A stretch of DNA of 57,803 nucleotides from Pseudolactococcus laudensis (GTDB lineage: Bacteria; Bacillota; Bacilli; Lactobacillales; Streptococcaceae): assembly GCF_013449735.1 (NCBI RefSeq), contig NZ_JACBNY010000013.1:1-57803 (forward strand). The letters run 5' to 3'. Shown here piece after piece: positions 8,341-17,290 of this stretch (position 1 is its first letter; each line of letters starts with the position of its first letter). Both the position numbers and the translations under genes were made by a program. Below the pieces are notes generated by a model. The model did no database searches, had not been told where the DNA came from, and worked only from the letters and a program-made list of their open reading frames with translations.

Positions 8341-9308
8341 TCCTGTTGCTGATAAACCTGCTCGCAAACCCAAGCGGTGCGTAAGGCAGATTCGATGGTA
8401 GACGGACAGCTCCCTTGACCGTTTAATTCATCCACAATCGTCTGAATCAAATTTTGGTGCACATGTTCAATCGTGCCTACTGGAATGGCTGTTTCTTGTT
8501 CTGCTGTTTTAAGCTGAATAGGGTCGTTGGTAAAACAGCCAAAGTTAATTTCACCTTTTGAGCCTACGATTTGGATATTATCCGTAGCAGTATTTGTTAT
8601 GAAACACCAATTCCCTGTACCGATGATACGATTGCCAAAAGCAAAGGATAGGGCAACATTATCTTCTGGCTCATAATAGCCTGCTTGATTCACGCTAAAG
8701 GCTGCCACTTTTTCAATGGCGCCAAAGAAAAAGTCCAGAATATCAAGTGTATGCACAGCCATATCCATAAAAATGCCACCACCAGAAATCTCAGGTTGGA
8801 CGTGCCAATGCGTGCCATTGATCTCATCTTTAGCAGCCGGCCGGTAGTAGGCAACATTGACAAACCGCACATCACCGATAGTGCCAGCGTCTAATAGCGA
8901 TTTGACCTCAGTAAAGCGTGGTAAAGTCCGGCGATAGTAGGCGACAAAGGCCTTAACATTTGCTTTTTTAAAGGCATCTGAAATGTCTAATGCCTCGTCA
9001 TAAGTGAGTGCAATCGGCTTTTCAATATAGCAGACTTTGCCAGCAGCAGCACAACGAAGGGCATATTCCTTGTGAGAGCCAGGAGGTGTCGCGATATAGA
9101 CAGCGTCCACTTTAGGGTCTGCTAGCAAATCATCGACTGAGGCGAAGACCTTCTCGACCTTGTGGCGTTTGGCGTAATCCTCTGCTTTAGCTATCGTTCG
9201 ATTGGTAACGCCATATAAAACAGAATTTTTCGCCTTGTAAAAGCCAGGCCCGCTTTTCTTTTCTGTGACATCACCCGTACCAATCATGCCCCAATGTATT
9301 GTTTTCAT
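8337..9308 (-). CDS. Gfo/Idh/MocA family NAD(P)-dependent oxidoreductase
   Basis: A 323-residue cytosolic dehydrogenase. The N-terminal Rossmann half opens with WGMIGTGDVTEKKSGPG and contains AVYIATPPGSHKEYAL and the family hallmark IEKPIALTYDEAL near residue 95. The C-terminal half is the alpha/beta domain (HWHVQPEISGGGIFMDMAVH near residue 170, whose Asp/His are the likely catalytic residues). Family members oxidise sugars, inositols or biliverdin-like substrates; the substrate cannot be inferred. It is convergent with the broken HAD gene and appears monocistronic. Confidence 0.85.
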   Translation of the reverse strand: MKTIHWGMIGTGDVTEKKSGPGFYKAKNSVLYGVTNRTIAKAEDYAKRHKVEKVFASVDDLLADPKVDAVYIATPPGSHKEYALRCAAAGKVCYIEKPIALTYDEALDISDAFKKANVKAFVAYYRRTLPRFTEVKSLLDAGTIGDVRFVNVAYYRPAAKDEINGTHWHVQPEISGGGIFMDMAVHTLDILDFFFGAIEKVAAFSVNQAGYYEPEDNVALSFAFGNRIIGTGNWCFITNTATDNIQIVGSKGEINFGCFTNDPIQLKTAEQETAIPVGTIEHVHQNLIQTIVDELNGQGSCPSTIESALRTAWVCEQVYQQQD

Positions 9309-9416
9309 ATTAATCTTCCTTTCGGCAATTTCACGTTATGAAATCTTGAAACTGAACTTTGTAAGTGTTTTCATGTTTCATTATACCATGACAACTAAAA
9401 AAGAAAGGACCAAAAG

Positions 9417-10226
9417 TCATTTCTTTTTGAAGGTTTTGTAAGTATCGTAGCGTTTTCGCAAACTTTCCAAGGCACTCTTTTCAGTCTGATGTTTCGCATT
9501 TGGAAAGGCCTTGAGAATCCGTGCCCGTATCCTCTTTTGATGCGCCATGAGGGTCTCAATCTCTGTCGACAGAGTTTCAGTCAGCTCATCTTTATGAGTA
9601 TCAAATTTCTCAGATGCATCTACAGCGAAATTGCCGAGATTCTCGGCCAAGGTATCACTGCCACGGCGGATCATGCGTGAGAGTTCATGCACCTGCTGTA
9701 AATCGCGGTTGAGGTGAGCGATGGCAACTACTGTGATGATGACATCAGTGAGCAAAATGAGGTAAAAAATGCTGATGATAATGGTGACCGGCAGGGTCGG
9801 CAAGTGTTCCAAAATCTTAGCGATAATCGGCTGGATGATTTTAATCAGAAAGACCCCCGCAAGGCCCCACATCAAAGAAAATTTCAGGCAAATAAAGCCA
9901 CCGATATTAAAAGGTTCTTGGGAGTAATCCCACCACCTCATGTGGAACAATTTTTCTAAGACATAGCCACCGACAAGCTCTAGCAAGCTTGCGATGATGA
10001 CTGATGCCAAGAAAAGTAGGGGGAGATTGTCCGCAATCGGGTTTAAAAATAGAATAAAGAGTACTGCACCAAAACCATAAATGGGACAAACTGCACCGTT
10101 TAGAAAGCCTCGATTGACAAATTTTCCAGTATTGACTGAGGCATAAACGACTTCGAGGCACCAGCCAAGAAAGGCATAGGCAGGGAAGTAGGTTAGAAAA
10201 GTTAGCACGATATGTTCAGATAACAT
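9417..10226 (-). CDS. Membrane protein of the putative ABC-transporter type IV (CmpB-like) family
   Basis: A 269-residue protein with about five transmembrane segments in residues 1-165, carrying the conserved GWCLEVVYASVNTGKFVNRGFLNG segment near residue 21 and RWWDYSQEPFNIGGFICL near residue 97. The C-terminal ~90 residues are soluble and strongly charged, probably a cytoplasmic helical tail. Proteins of this family (PF06541) are common in Firmicutes, but the transporter label is weak and no substrate is established. It is divergent from the following acetyltransferase and stands alone. Confidence 0.75.
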   Translation of the reverse strand: MLSEHIVLTFLTYFPAYAFLGWCLEVVYASVNTGKFVNRGFLNGAVCPIYGFGAVLFILFLNPIADNLPLLFLASVIIASLLELVGGYVLEKLFHMRWWDYSQEPFNIGGFICLKFSLMWGLAGVFLIKIIQPIIAKILEHLPTLPVTIIISIFYLILLTDVIITVVAIAHLNRDLQQVHELSRMIRRGSDTLAENLGNFAVDASEKFDTHKDELTETLSTEIETLMAHQKRIRARILKAFPNAKHQTEKSALESLRKRYDTYKTFKKK

Positions 10227-10400
10227 GACTACTCCTTTATTTTTTTATTTAGCTGAATCATTAGATAATTTATAGGCTTTATCTTTATCTTAGCACATTG
10301 TCTAGAAAATTGTGTGCTAGAAAAAGTTTATGGTAAACTAAGGATAAAACCAAAACTATCTTTAGGGTCACCTGAAGGTCAAAGGAAGAAGTGAAATACG

Positions 10401-10889
10401 ATGAAAATAAGACGTGCCCAATCAGCAGATGCCAACTCAGTTGTTGCACTCTATCAATCTTTAGTAGGAACACCCGGTTGTCCCTGGCACGAAGACTATC
10501 CAACACTTGAAAATGCCCAATCAGATATTAGTAGCAGCTCGCTCTACCTCATAGAAGATGAAACAGACAAGATTTTAGCGGTCGCATCAGCAGTAGAAGA
10601 GACAGATTTAGATGCTTTTGAGTGTTGGAATAAGCAAGTGACTAATTGGCGTAGTCTTTCGAGAGTTGCTGTGTGTCAAGCTGCCCAAGGTCGAGGGCTT
10701 GCCCAAACGCTGATTTCAGCTATTATTGATGCGTTGAGTGAAAGAGACAGTGCGGGATTACGCCTACTTGTCTCTCAGGATAATTTGTCTGCTCTAGCTT
10801 TATATAAAAAATTAGGCTTTAAACAGGTCGGTCAATGCTTTGCCTATGGTGCAGACTGGGACTGCTATGAGCTGATTTTATCGAAATAA
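10401..10889 (+). CDS. GNAT family N-acetyltransferase
   Basis: A 162-residue single-domain GNAT protein. The acetyl-CoA binding loop is SRVAVCQAAQGRGLAQTL (about residues 90-107), and a late LLVSQDNLSALALYKKLGFKQVG segment gives the usual strand-helix-strand ending. These enzymes transfer acetyl groups from acetyl-CoA to amines on small molecules or protein N-termini; the substrate is not predictable here. GGAAG precedes the ATG. An array of the 61-bp repeat family follows, then a convergent gene. Confidence 0.85.
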   Translation: MKIRRAQSADANSVVALYQSLVGTPGCPWHEDYPTLENAQSDISSSSLYLIEDETDKILAVASAVEETDLDAFECWNKQVTNWRSLSRVAVCQAAQGRGLAQTLISAIIDALSERDSAGLRLLVSQDNLSALALYKKLGFKQVGQCFAYGADWDCYELILSK

Positions 10890-10903
10890 TTTAAAAAATA
10901 ATA

Positions 10904-11060
10904 GGCTGGGAAGAAAATACTCAGTCCACCCAAAGACAAAAAATGCTTTCTTTACCAATTTGGAATTGTTTTGCCAAAAGAATTCCAAATTGGTAAAGAA
11001 ATTAGCTTTTTTTTAACCAAATTCGTATTGTTTTGCCAAAACAATACGAATTTCGCATAA
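10904..11060. repeat. Palindromic two-unit member of the 61-bp repeat family
   Basis: Two units have their cores (ATTGTTTTGCCAAAA) starting at 10965 and 11027, 62 bp apart. Here the arms are inverted, so each unit is a long palindrome: 10950-10999 is almost self-complementary for about 48 bp, and 11016-11053 nearly so for about 35. A scrap of the GGCTGGGA-type element (10904-10930) precedes them. The site lies between two convergent genes and could act in RNA as a terminator for both. Confidence 0.65.
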
Positions 11061-11086
11061 AGATTGAAAAGAGTCATAGCTTATTT

Positions 11087-11956
11087 TTAAAAGTTCTTTG
11101 TCTTAGTTTCATCTTTCTGAGCATATCGGTGCATTAATTTTGGAATTTCAGCAGAGATTTGTGTTGGTACCACGACATAGCGTTCCCGCGCCAAGTCGTC
11201 TGCAATCGCTGAATGGGCATAGACGGCAGCTAAGACCGCTTGTTCAAGAGAGACATGAAATTGACCAGCGAACCCAGCGATCATACCAGCAAGGGTATCA
11301 CCCATACCGCCAGTTGCTTGATACGGGCCGCCAATGGTGAGTTGGAAAATTTGATCAGCAGTGTAAATTTCTGTCTGGAATTTTTTCAAAACAAGAATGG
11401 GGTTCGGAGTGAAGGTAGCAAGTGCTGCCAAATTTTTAGCCGGCGTCTGTTCAGCAATCTCAATCTGGCTCAAACGCTGCCATTCCATCTCGTGTGGTGT
11501 CAAAACAATCCGCGCATTTGGCAAGTCGAGCTGGTGTTCAGCCAGTAAAGTCAAGGCTGAACCATCTAGAATTAAAATCTGTTCAGTTTTGACCTTGCTT
11601 AATGTCGCAGTCAAAATCGCCAATTCCTCCCCCAGACCTGATCCGATGAGGATGACATCAGCTGACGTGATGAAAGGTGTCAAATCTTTCGCGTAGTCTG
11701 TAACCATGGCCTCGGGAAGGTGGCTGTGGAGGGCTGTAAAATTACTGGGGTGGGTCGCGACGGTGACGAGACCAGCACCGCTATTGACGGCAGCGAGGGC
11801 GTTCATGATGACGGCGCCGCCGTACTGCTCAGTGCCACCAATGATTAGAATCCGACCATAGTCGCCTTTATGTGTGGCATTAGCACGCTTGGTAATCGTT
11901 TGCTTGAGAATCTCCTGTGTCAATTTGTGCATCATCGCTTTATTCACAATTTTCAC
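11087..11956 (-). CDS. nnrD: ADP-dependent NAD(P)H-hydrate dehydratase
   Basis: A 289-residue ribokinase-fold protein of the YjeF C-terminal (CARKD) family. It has [21 protein letters not shown] near residue 40 and the nucleotide-binding loop [21 protein letters not shown] near residue 217, with the catalytic Asp in GGMGDTLAG. It repairs damaged NADHX and NADPHX using ADP. The epimerase half is absent from this gene and not seen nearby, which is common in Firmicutes. The start overlaps the end of the NUDIX gene by 17 nt, so the two are co-translated, a sensible pairing of two nucleotide-repair activities. Confidence 0.85.
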   Translation of the reverse strand: MKIVNKAMMHKLTQEILKQTITKRANATHKGDYGRILIIGGTEQYGGAVIMNALAAVNSGAGLVTVATHPSNFTALHSHLPEAMVTDYAKDLTPFITSADVILIGSGLGEELAILTATLSKVKTEQILILDGSALTLLAEHQLDLPNARIVLTPHEMEWQRLSQIEIAEQTPAKNLAALATFTPNPILVLKKFQTEIYTADQIFQLTIGGPYQATGGMGDTLAGMIAGFAGQFHVSLEQAVLAAVYAHSAIADDLARERYVVVPTQISAEIPKLMHRYAQKDETKTKNF

Positions 11957-12440
11957 GGAACCAGGCCTTATCGCTGCCTTCGTTTTCGGTTAAAATCTTA
12001 TGCATAGTCCGTTGCGCCTGTGGCACAAACATTTGAGGCTCTGGTGAGACGGGTAGCCATTTGACTTCAAGGGTTTCATCACCATCTGCCTGAATGCGCC
12101 CACCTACTAATTGCACTTCAAAGCCAATCGCGATATTTTCCTGCGCGTCACCCCAAGTATTTTTATCTGTGATATGCGTGGAAAGCCCTAAAACTCGAAC
12201 GACTTCGACATCAAGACCTGTTTCTTCCTTAAATTCACGCACGACCGCCTGCATGGGCGATTCCCCGTAATCCAAGAAACCGCCAGGAAATCCCCAGCCA
12301 CTATCAGGTGAATCTGCCCGACGCTCCAGTAAAATCTCCGTCCGGTCAGCGCTCCAAAGCACACCAAAAGCTGTCACGAAAATCATCCCTTGATGCCCTA
12401 CCAGCGCCCGCATATCTGCAATGTAATTTTTTTCTGTCAT
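11940..12440 (-). CDS. NUDIX hydrolase
   Basis: A 166-residue protein with a complete Nudix box, [25 protein letters not shown] (residues about 51-75 in all), matching GX5EX7REUXEEXGU. It would hydrolyse a nucleoside diphosphate linked to another moiety, coordinating Mg through the REFKEE glutamates. It is first in an operon with the NAD(P)H-hydrate dehydratase gene. The N-terminus has no extra domain. The substrate is unknown; a pyridine-nucleotide-related one is a reasonable guess from the neighbour. Confidence 0.85.
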   Translation of the reverse strand: MTEKNYIADMRALVGHQGMIFVTAFGVLWSADRTEILLERRADSPDSGWGFPGGFLDYGESPMQAVVREFKEETGLDVEVVRVLGLSTHITDKNTWGDAQENIAIGFEVQLVGGRIQADGDETLEVKWLPVSPEPQMFVPQAQRTMHKILTENEGSDKAWFRENCE

Positions 12441-12785
12441 GTCTAACGTCCTTTAAGGTTTTGAACTTCAAGCTAACTTCTTATCAACGCCTAAGTGATA
12501 AATCACTAAGGCACGTTGCCTTTGGCTTTTCCGTACGCCGCTAAAGCGACAACTGCAATGCCATAGGAAAATAGATAATTTGTGAACCTGCGCAAGCGCA
12601 GAAGTTTCACCAGCGACGAGTAATCGCAGGAGTACACCCAAATTCGTAATTTTCTACAGAAGTTTATGTCTGCGGTTACTCGCCACAGAAAAACCATGTG
12701 TGACATAGTCGCACCGCTTTCAGTATCATGTTATTGATAACATAAATCTTATCATAATTTTCGGCGATTTTGTTATAATAAAAGG
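12441..12785. other. Structured intergenic region
   Basis: About 345 bp without a convincing gene but dense in inverted repeats: AGTGAT/ATCACT (about 12490-12511), CTGCGC-aa-GCGCAG (about 12588-12602) flanked by GTGAA/TTCAC, and a long-range pair of GAGTAATCGCAG (about 12617-12628) with CTGCGGTTACTC (about 12670-12681), joined by a ~40-nt loop. It could be a repeat element or a structured RNA. A promoter for the downstream gene probably lies near 12730-12780. Confidence 0.35.
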
Positions 12786-13532
12786 ATGAACTCAGAATCT
12801 TTACTCAAACCCAACGAAAGAATCGACCAGCTGGCGACGAATGACGTGAAAATCATCCAGTCTCGGGATGTTTTTTCCTATTCAGTCGATGCCGTGCTCC
12901 TCAGCCGTTTCCCCAACATCCCCAAGCGAGGGCAAATCGTTGATTTGTGCGCGGGAAATGGTGCAGTCGGCCTGTTTGCAAGCAGCAGTACAAATGCAAG
13001 CATCGTTGCAATTGAAATCCAAGAACGCTTGGCAGACATGGCCATGAGAAGTGTGCAGTTGAACGGGCTAGAGCAGCAAGTGCGCGTGATTCAGGATGAT
13101 TTAGCTAATACCTTAGACCATCTCAATCCTTCCAGTACAGACTTGATTTTCTGCAATCCGCCATATTTTAAGCTAGATGAAAACTCACGAATCAATGAGA
13201 GTGAGCATTATCTGTTAGCCCGACATGAACTCGCAACCAATCTCGATGACATCTGTCGCATCAGTCAACAATTGCTCAAAACTAATGGTCATCTGGCCAT
13301 GGTCCACCGACCAGATCGCTTTTTTGAAATTATTCAAACCATGACGCAATACAATCTAGTCCCGAAACGCATTCAGTTTGTCTATCCAAAAGCAGACCGA
13401 GATGCTAACATTCTACTGATTGATGCTATCAAAGACGGCAAAGCTGGTGGCGAGAAATTCCTACCACCCTTGGTTTTGCACAAGCCAGACGGCAGCTATA
13501 CAGACGAGGTACATCACATCTACTATGGCTAA
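12786..13532 (+). CDS. tRNA (adenine-N6)-methyltransferase, TrmN6/YfiC-like
   Basis: A 248-residue SAM-dependent methyltransferase. Motif I is [13 protein letters not shown] (about residue 50) and motif IV is the N6-adenine signature FCNPPYF (about residue 120). Proteins of this size and type modify A37 of tRNA1(Val) in enterobacteria; the Firmicute role is less certain. It overlaps the GIY-YIG gene by 8 nt, a pairing often seen in Lactobacillales and Bacilli. The start is taken as the first ATG; no strong SD is visible and the promoter is close, so the leader may be very short. Confidence 0.85.
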   Translation: MNSESLLKPNERIDQLATNDVKIIQSRDVFSYSVDAVLLSRFPNIPKRGQIVDLCAGNGAVGLFASSSTNASIVAIEIQERLADMAMRSVQLNGLEQQVRVIQDDLANTLDHLNPSSTDLIFCNPPYFKLDENSRINESEHYLLARHELATNLDDICRISQQLLKTNGHLAMVHRPDRFFEIIQTMTQYNLVPKRIQFVYPKADRDANILLIDAIKDGKAGGEKFLPPLVLHKPDGSYTDEVHHIYYG

Positions 13533-13800
13533 CTATTATTTTTATGTGCTCCTGTGTGCCGACCAGTCGCTCTATGCGGGTTATACCAATGACTTAGAAA
13601 AACGAATCAAGACCCACAATGCCGGTCAAGGTGCCAAATACACCAAAGCCAGACGACCAGTCAAGCTAATTTATTCTGAAACTTTCCCAGATAAATCACA
13701 AGCCTTGAAACGGGAGTACTGGTTTAAGAAAACCTTGAGAACACGTCCAAAAAAAAATGCCTTTCTCCGTGAAAAAGGCATTGTGATAACAGAAGGATAA
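13525..13800 (+). CDS. GIY-YIG domain protein, YazA/UPF0213 family
   Basis: A 91-residue single GIY-YIG nuclease domain. The signature is [19 protein letters not shown] at residues 4-22, followed by KYTKARRP and a late [10 protein letters not shown]. Small proteins like this have a homing-endonuclease-like fold, but their cellular role is not settled. Start ATG 13525 lies inside the 3' end of the methyltransferase gene, which gives the usual length for the family. A strong bidirectional terminator follows at 13831. Confidence 0.85.
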   Translation: MANYYFYVLLCADQSLYAGYTNDLEKRIKTHNAGQGAKYTKARRPVKLIYSETFPDKSQALKREYWFKKTLRTRPKKNAFLREKGIVITEG

Positions 13801-13830
13801 GTGACATCTCTATAAAATGTTATAATCAAA

Positions 13831-13867
13831 AACCAGCCCAAGTCACAAATGACTTGGGCTGGTTTTA
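13831..13867. terminator. Bidirectional terminator
   Basis: A perfect 15-bp stem, AACCAGCCCAAGTCA (13831-13845) with its complement at 13850-13864, 4-nt loop, T-run on both strands. It separates convergent genes. Confidence 0.85.
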
Positions 13868-13872
13868 AAATA

Positions 13873-14097
13873 TTAGTAAATCAAGTCAAAGATTTCCATC
13901 GCCACAAGGTCGATGCTATCGAAATCAGAAGTTTCCTTGATTTTAGGATATTTTACGATGAAGACTTGGTTTTCACCATCAAAGCTGACAGTGATTTGAA
14001 CTTCTTCGTCTTTTTCAAAGTTAAACGTGTCTTTTGGATCACCTGATGCGACAAGTTTTTCCAATCGGTTGAGAATAGCAGAGAGATGAGATTTCAT
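13873..14097 (-). CDS. DUF1797 (YkuJ-like) small protein
   Basis: A 74-residue soluble protein whose pattern (MKSHLSAILNRLEKLVASG, then EVQITVSFDGENQVFIVKYPK and a C-terminal IDLVAMEIFDLIY) fits the DUF1797/YkuJ family common in Bacilli and Lactobacillales. No biochemical function is established. It is monocistronic, convergent with the GIY-YIG gene, and lies just downstream of a glycosyltransferase operon. Confidence 0.7.
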   Translation of the reverse strand: MKSHLSAILNRLEKLVASGDPKDTFNFEKDEEVQITVSFDGENQVFIVKYPKIKETSDFDSIDLVAMEIFDLIY

Positions 14098-14160
14098 TTT
14101 ATACAGATTCCTTTATTATGTAAGATATTAAAACGATTCAATGAATCGTCCTAACTTTTA

Positions 14161-15492
14161 TTATTTTAACTTTATTTTACCATATTTATTGAGAATTTTG
14201 GCGTGTTTAATCGCTTTTTTCGCAAAATAGGCGACTTTTTTAGGTGTTCTAACAACGGTTTTAACCGTTTTAGCTGGTGCTTGGCGAACGATTCGAGCTG
14301 TTCTTCGAGGGATAGATTCACCTTTTTGAGCTAGAAACTGGTCATTTGAGATGATTTTATCCAGATAGAACTCGTAGACGCGTAAAGCAAAGTTTTCTGC
14401 TGAAATTTCGTAGAGTTTTTGATCATAGCGGACTTGATCAAAGTCAGGTGTTTCTGTAATCGCGGCTAAAATAGTCGCTGCAATGGCATCATCACTAGAA
14501 AAAAGACGACCAAAGACAGGTTCGGTGATCAGACTTTTGAGATAGGCATTATCTGTCGCTAAGACTGGCGTGCCAGATGCCAACGACTCAATATAAGTCA
14601 AGCCTTGTGTCTCACTAGTTGAGGCTGAGATGAAGAAGTCCGCTGCTTTATAGTAATAAGCTGTTTGATTATTATCAACAAGACCAGTGAAAATGACGAT
14701 GTCATCAAGTGCTAAGTCCTTGACCAGCTTTTTGAGTTTATCTTCATAAGGACCACTCCCGACAATCACAAGTTTGACCTTGATTTGCTCTCGTACTGTT
14801 ACTAAGCTCTTGATAATTGACTGGATATTTTTTTCTTCAGCAATGCGGGATAATGACAGTAACATCGTTTCATCAGGTAGAATGCCAAGGCTTGTCCGCA
14901 ATTCAGCACAATCAGCCGCTGAAATTTCAGGACGTACAAACTTATTGAGCTCAATCCCAGTTGGAATCACACGTTTTTCAAGGTTGACACCATATCGATT
15001 AACAATATCTAAGACGATTGCGCTAGGAACAATAATGCCATCCACCCCGAATAAATAACTCTTGATGATGTACTTGACCATACCTGGTCGAAGAATTTTT
15101 CCCTTAGCAATATAATGAACATAGTCTTCATACTTGGTGTGCAAGGTATGAATGACAGGAATTTTGAGTTGCCGTGCGACAAGTTTTCCTAATATGCCGA
15201 CACCAAATTCGGTTTGTGTATGAATAATATCAAGATGATAGGTTTGGGCAACCTGATAGGCTGCCACGACACCTTTTAGCACAATTCGACGCTCAGCCAG
15301 TGAAATCAAAGGAATACTGCTCAACCTGATGACATTGTTCTGATCATTTTCAGGATCAGCATGCGGGTCCGTTGTCGTAAAAATAAAAACCTGATGCCCC
15401 ATTTTGGTGAGCTGATTGGATAAGGTTTCGATTGATGTGGCAACGCCCGAAACCTGAGGTAAATAAGAGTCAGTAAAAAGACCAATTCTCAT
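14161..15492 (-). CDS. GT4 glycosyltransferase, probable diacylglycerol glucosyltransferase
   Basis: A 443-residue GT-B fold enzyme. The N-terminal domain begins MRIGLFTDSYLPQVSGVATS, and the donor-site segment near residue 310 is ASTSETQGLTYIESLASGTPV with the GT4 E-x7-E pattern. The C-terminal ~50 residues are very basic and suit membrane-surface binding. In streptococci such an enzyme makes monoglucosyl-diacylglycerol, the base of the lipoteichoic acid anchor. ATG 15492 is preferred because GGAG lies 6-9 nt upstream; the frame runs 18 codons further without an SD. It is the second gene of an operon with the CpoA-like enzyme. Confidence 0.8.
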   Translation of the reverse strand: MRIGLFTDSYLPQVSGVATSIETLSNQLTKMGHQVFIFTTTDPHADPENDQNNVIRLSSIPLISLAERRIVLKGVVAAYQVAQTYHLDIIHTQTEFGVGILGKLVARQLKIPVIHTLHTKYEDYVHYIAKGKILRPGMVKYIIKSYLFGVDGIIVPSAIVLDIVNRYGVNLEKRVIPTGIELNKFVRPEISAADCAELRTSLGILPDETMLLSLSRIAEEKNIQSIIKSLVTVREQIKVKLVIVGSGPYEDKLKKLVKDLALDDIVIFTGLVDNNQTAYYYKAADFFISASTSETQGLTYIESLASGTPVLATDNAYLKSLITEPVFGRLFSSDDAIAATILAAITETPDFDQVRYDQKLYEISAENFALRVYEFYLDKIISNDQFLAQKGESIPRRTARIVRQAPAKTVKTVVRTPKKVAYFAKKAIKHAKILNKYGKIKLK

Positions 15493-15588
15493 AAGAACTC
15501 CTTCAGAGATTGAAAACGACACATGACCCGCAGTCATGACAGTCATGGCTGAGAAGTGTTTGTCGTTAGCAGATGCCTCAAAGGCACA

Positions 15589-16587
15589 TTAATTGTCTAA
15601 AACATATTGGTAGGCAGCGACGAGTTGCGTTGAGATGCTCTCAATTGAACGGCTCTCAGCAACACGATGTCCTGCCTCACGCTTGTCTATCTTGCCGTCT
15701 AACACATCCCTAAGGGCAGAGACAAATTCCTTATTCGTTGATACAAGAGTTGCTGCGCTATTATCAAGCCAGCCACCATAGACAGGAATATCGCGCGCGA
15801 CAACATTCTGACCTGATGCGAGAGCCTCTAAGACGACGATTCCCTCAGTTTCCTCATGCGACGGGAAGAAAAAGACATCACTAGCAGTCATTGCCCCCTC
15901 ATAAATATCGCCCTTGATATAGCCAGGAAACTCGACATTGGCAGGGTGGTTTTTCTTGACCAGACGTCGTACCCAACCAGGAACGGTCCAAAGGTTGGTC
16001 TCACCAAACCAAATAAAGCGCACATCAGGCATCATTTCAGCTACCTTGACGAAATCATCGATACCCTTGCGTTTAAAGTAAAGTGCCGCACACATGACGA
16101 TCTTTTGCTCGGGTAATACTTGAAAATGATTTTTAAAAGCCTGCTCTTTTTCGGGAGACTGGCAATATTTGCTCAGGTCAATGCCGTTTGAGATGGCAAT
16201 AACAGGGACATCCACACCATAAGAAATGATGAGCTGTTTTGAATATTCTGTTGGTGTGATAACCAAGTCAGCATGTCGATATAAAAAAGTCAGGTATTTT
16301 TTGACAAACGGTGCCAATAAATTTGAACCGATAAATGAATTTCTGAAATCTTCCTTTGTCGAATGACCGTGGTAGACAACTTTTTTGCCCATTCGTTTCG
16401 CACGAAAAAGCAGCATGATACTTTTAATGCCGTAAGTATTGATATGTGCGATGTCAAAATCCTCGTGGGGATTTGTCGTATAGTCAATGCCAGCAATGTC
16501 TAATGCTCGCTTTTGATGGTAGATGGCGCGGCCAATGCCAGATTTTCGTAAAAACTTTTCGGCTTCTAAATAGAGTAAAATTTTCAT
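15589..16587 (-). CDS. GT4 glycosyltransferase, CpoA-like glycolipid glycosyltransferase
   Basis: A 332-residue GT-B enzyme starting MKILLYLEAEKFLRKSGIGR, very like pneumococcal CpoA, which adds a second hexose to glucosyl-diacylglycerol. The donor-site motif FPSHEETEGIVVLEALASGQ is near residue 240. Together with the downstream GT4 enzyme it would build the glycolipid anchor and a bilayer-regulating lipid. The promoter is an extended -10 (TGATATAAT, -10 at 16599-16604 on the minus strand) only ~11 nt before the ATG and no SD is seen, so the transcript is probably almost leaderless. Confidence 0.8.
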   Translation of the reverse strand: MKILLYLEAEKFLRKSGIGRAIYHQKRALDIAGIDYTTNPHEDFDIAHINTYGIKSIMLLFRAKRMGKKVVYHGHSTKEDFRNSFIGSNLLAPFVKKYLTFLYRHADLVITPTEYSKQLIISYGVDVPVIAISNGIDLSKYCQSPEKEQAFKNHFQVLPEQKIVMCAALYFKRKGIDDFVKVAEMMPDVRFIWFGETNLWTVPGWVRRLVKKNHPANVEFPGYIKGDIYEGAMTASDVFFFPSHEETEGIVVLEALASGQNVVARDIPVYGGWLDNSAATLVSTNKEFVSALRDVLDGKIDKREAGHRVAESRSIESISTQLVAAYQYVLDN

Positions 16588-16697
16588 AACTTATTTCTAT
16601 TATATCAGAAAATCAACGGGAAACATCATTCTTATGGCGTAAAATCAATAAAAAGCAAATATTGATGAAAAAAATGTGTTTTTTTTCAAAAAAAGGG

Positions 16698-16726
16698 TTG
16701 ACCGATTTTCAATTTTACGATATAAT
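16698..16726 (+). promoter_or_regulatory. Promoter of tRNA-Glu
   Basis: TTGACC (16698-16703), 17-bp spacer, TATAAT (16721-16726), about 40 bp upstream of the tRNA. Confidence 0.8.
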
Positions 16727-16767
16727 TATTTATGTTGCTGAGGAAATCAGTAACAATTAATCACCTA

Positions 16768-16839
16768 GGTCCGTTGGTCAAGGGGTTAAGACACCGCCTT
16801 TTCACGGCGGTATCACGGGTTCGAATCCCGTACGGACTA
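16768..16839 (+). tRNA. tRNA-Glu (anticodon UUC)
   Basis: 72 nt with a full cloverleaf. The acceptor strands are GGTCCGT and ACGGACT (first pair G-U), the anticodon arm is CCGCC-TTTTCAC-GGCGG with anticodon TTC, and the T arm carries GGGTTCGAATCCC. The CCA end is not encoded. It is a single-gene unit with its own promoter and terminator, translating GAA and GAG. Confidence 0.95.
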
Positions 16840-16844
16840 TCCCA

Positions 16845-16876
16845 AACTTTCGTCAGAATGGACGGAAGTTTTTTTT
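16845..16876 (+). terminator. Terminator after tRNA-Glu
   Basis: AACTTTCGTC (16845-16854) pairs with GACGGAAGTT (16861-16870); eight T residues follow. Confidence 0.85.
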
Positions 16877-16885
16877 GTAACTTTT

Positions 16886-16915
16886 TATGAAAATAAGTGT
16901 ATAATCATTTTCATA
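16886..16915 (+). promoter_or_regulatory. -10 box inside a perfect 9-bp inverted repeat
   Basis: TATGAAAAT (16886-16894) and ATTTTCATA (16907-16915) flank TATAAT (16900-16905) and the right arm touches the SD of the next gene. This is either an operator or an RNA hairpin hiding the SD. Confidence 0.45.
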
Positions 16916-16928
16916 AAGGAGAAATGAT

Positions 16929-17249
16929 ATGTTTGGACAAAAAGAAAAAGACAAAAATGACATATTAATTGAAAATTTTGCTTGTTTATTGTCGCAAGCA
17001 ATCAATGCCAAGGATGTGACACCTGAGATTAAAGAGATTTTGGTGAGACATTATATGCGTTTCCAAAAATCACATAATATCGATAGAGAGTGGGCGCAGA
17101 TTTCATCAGAGCTTAGACCTTATGCCTTAAAAATGACTTTGCCGCGCTCGACAGGTGAACTTTATCTGGCTCTTAACAATCGACATTTAACTTTAAATGA
17201 AATTGTGGGCGGTCAAGCACTATTAACTGGTCTTTTGATGAAAATTTGA
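16929..17249 (+). CDS. Small conserved-looking hypothetical protein
   Basis: I do not recognise this 106-residue protein. It is soluble, mostly helical by composition, with no signal peptide or membrane segment; a charged N-terminus (FGQKEKDKND) precedes amphipathic stretches such as IENFACLLSQAIN and TPEIKEILVRHYMRFQKSH. The gene has a good SD (AAAGGAG), its own promoter, and shares a bidirectional terminator with htrA. The inverted repeat at its -10 box suggests regulated expression. Confidence 0.7.
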   Translation: MFGQKEKDKNDILIENFACLLSQAINAKDVTPEIKEILVRHYMRFQKSHNIDREWAQISSELRPYALKMTLPRSTGELYLALNNRHLTLNEIVGGQALLTGLLMKI

Positions 17250-17250
17250 A

Positions 17251-17289
17251 CAATCAAAAAAATCACGCCAAAAGCGTGATTTTTGATTG
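17251..17289. terminator. Bidirectional terminator between the small ORF and htrA
   Basis: CAATCAAAA... (17251-17268, ending AATCACGC) pairs with GCGTGATT... (17274-17289), AT-rich flanks on both sides. Confidence 0.85.
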
Positions 17290-17290
17290 C

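Noticed and set aside
11140-11696. Plus-strand ORFs opposite the NAD(P)H-hydrate dehydratase gene
   Set aside because: They lie antisense to a well-supported gene, have no SD, and show no protein-like pattern.
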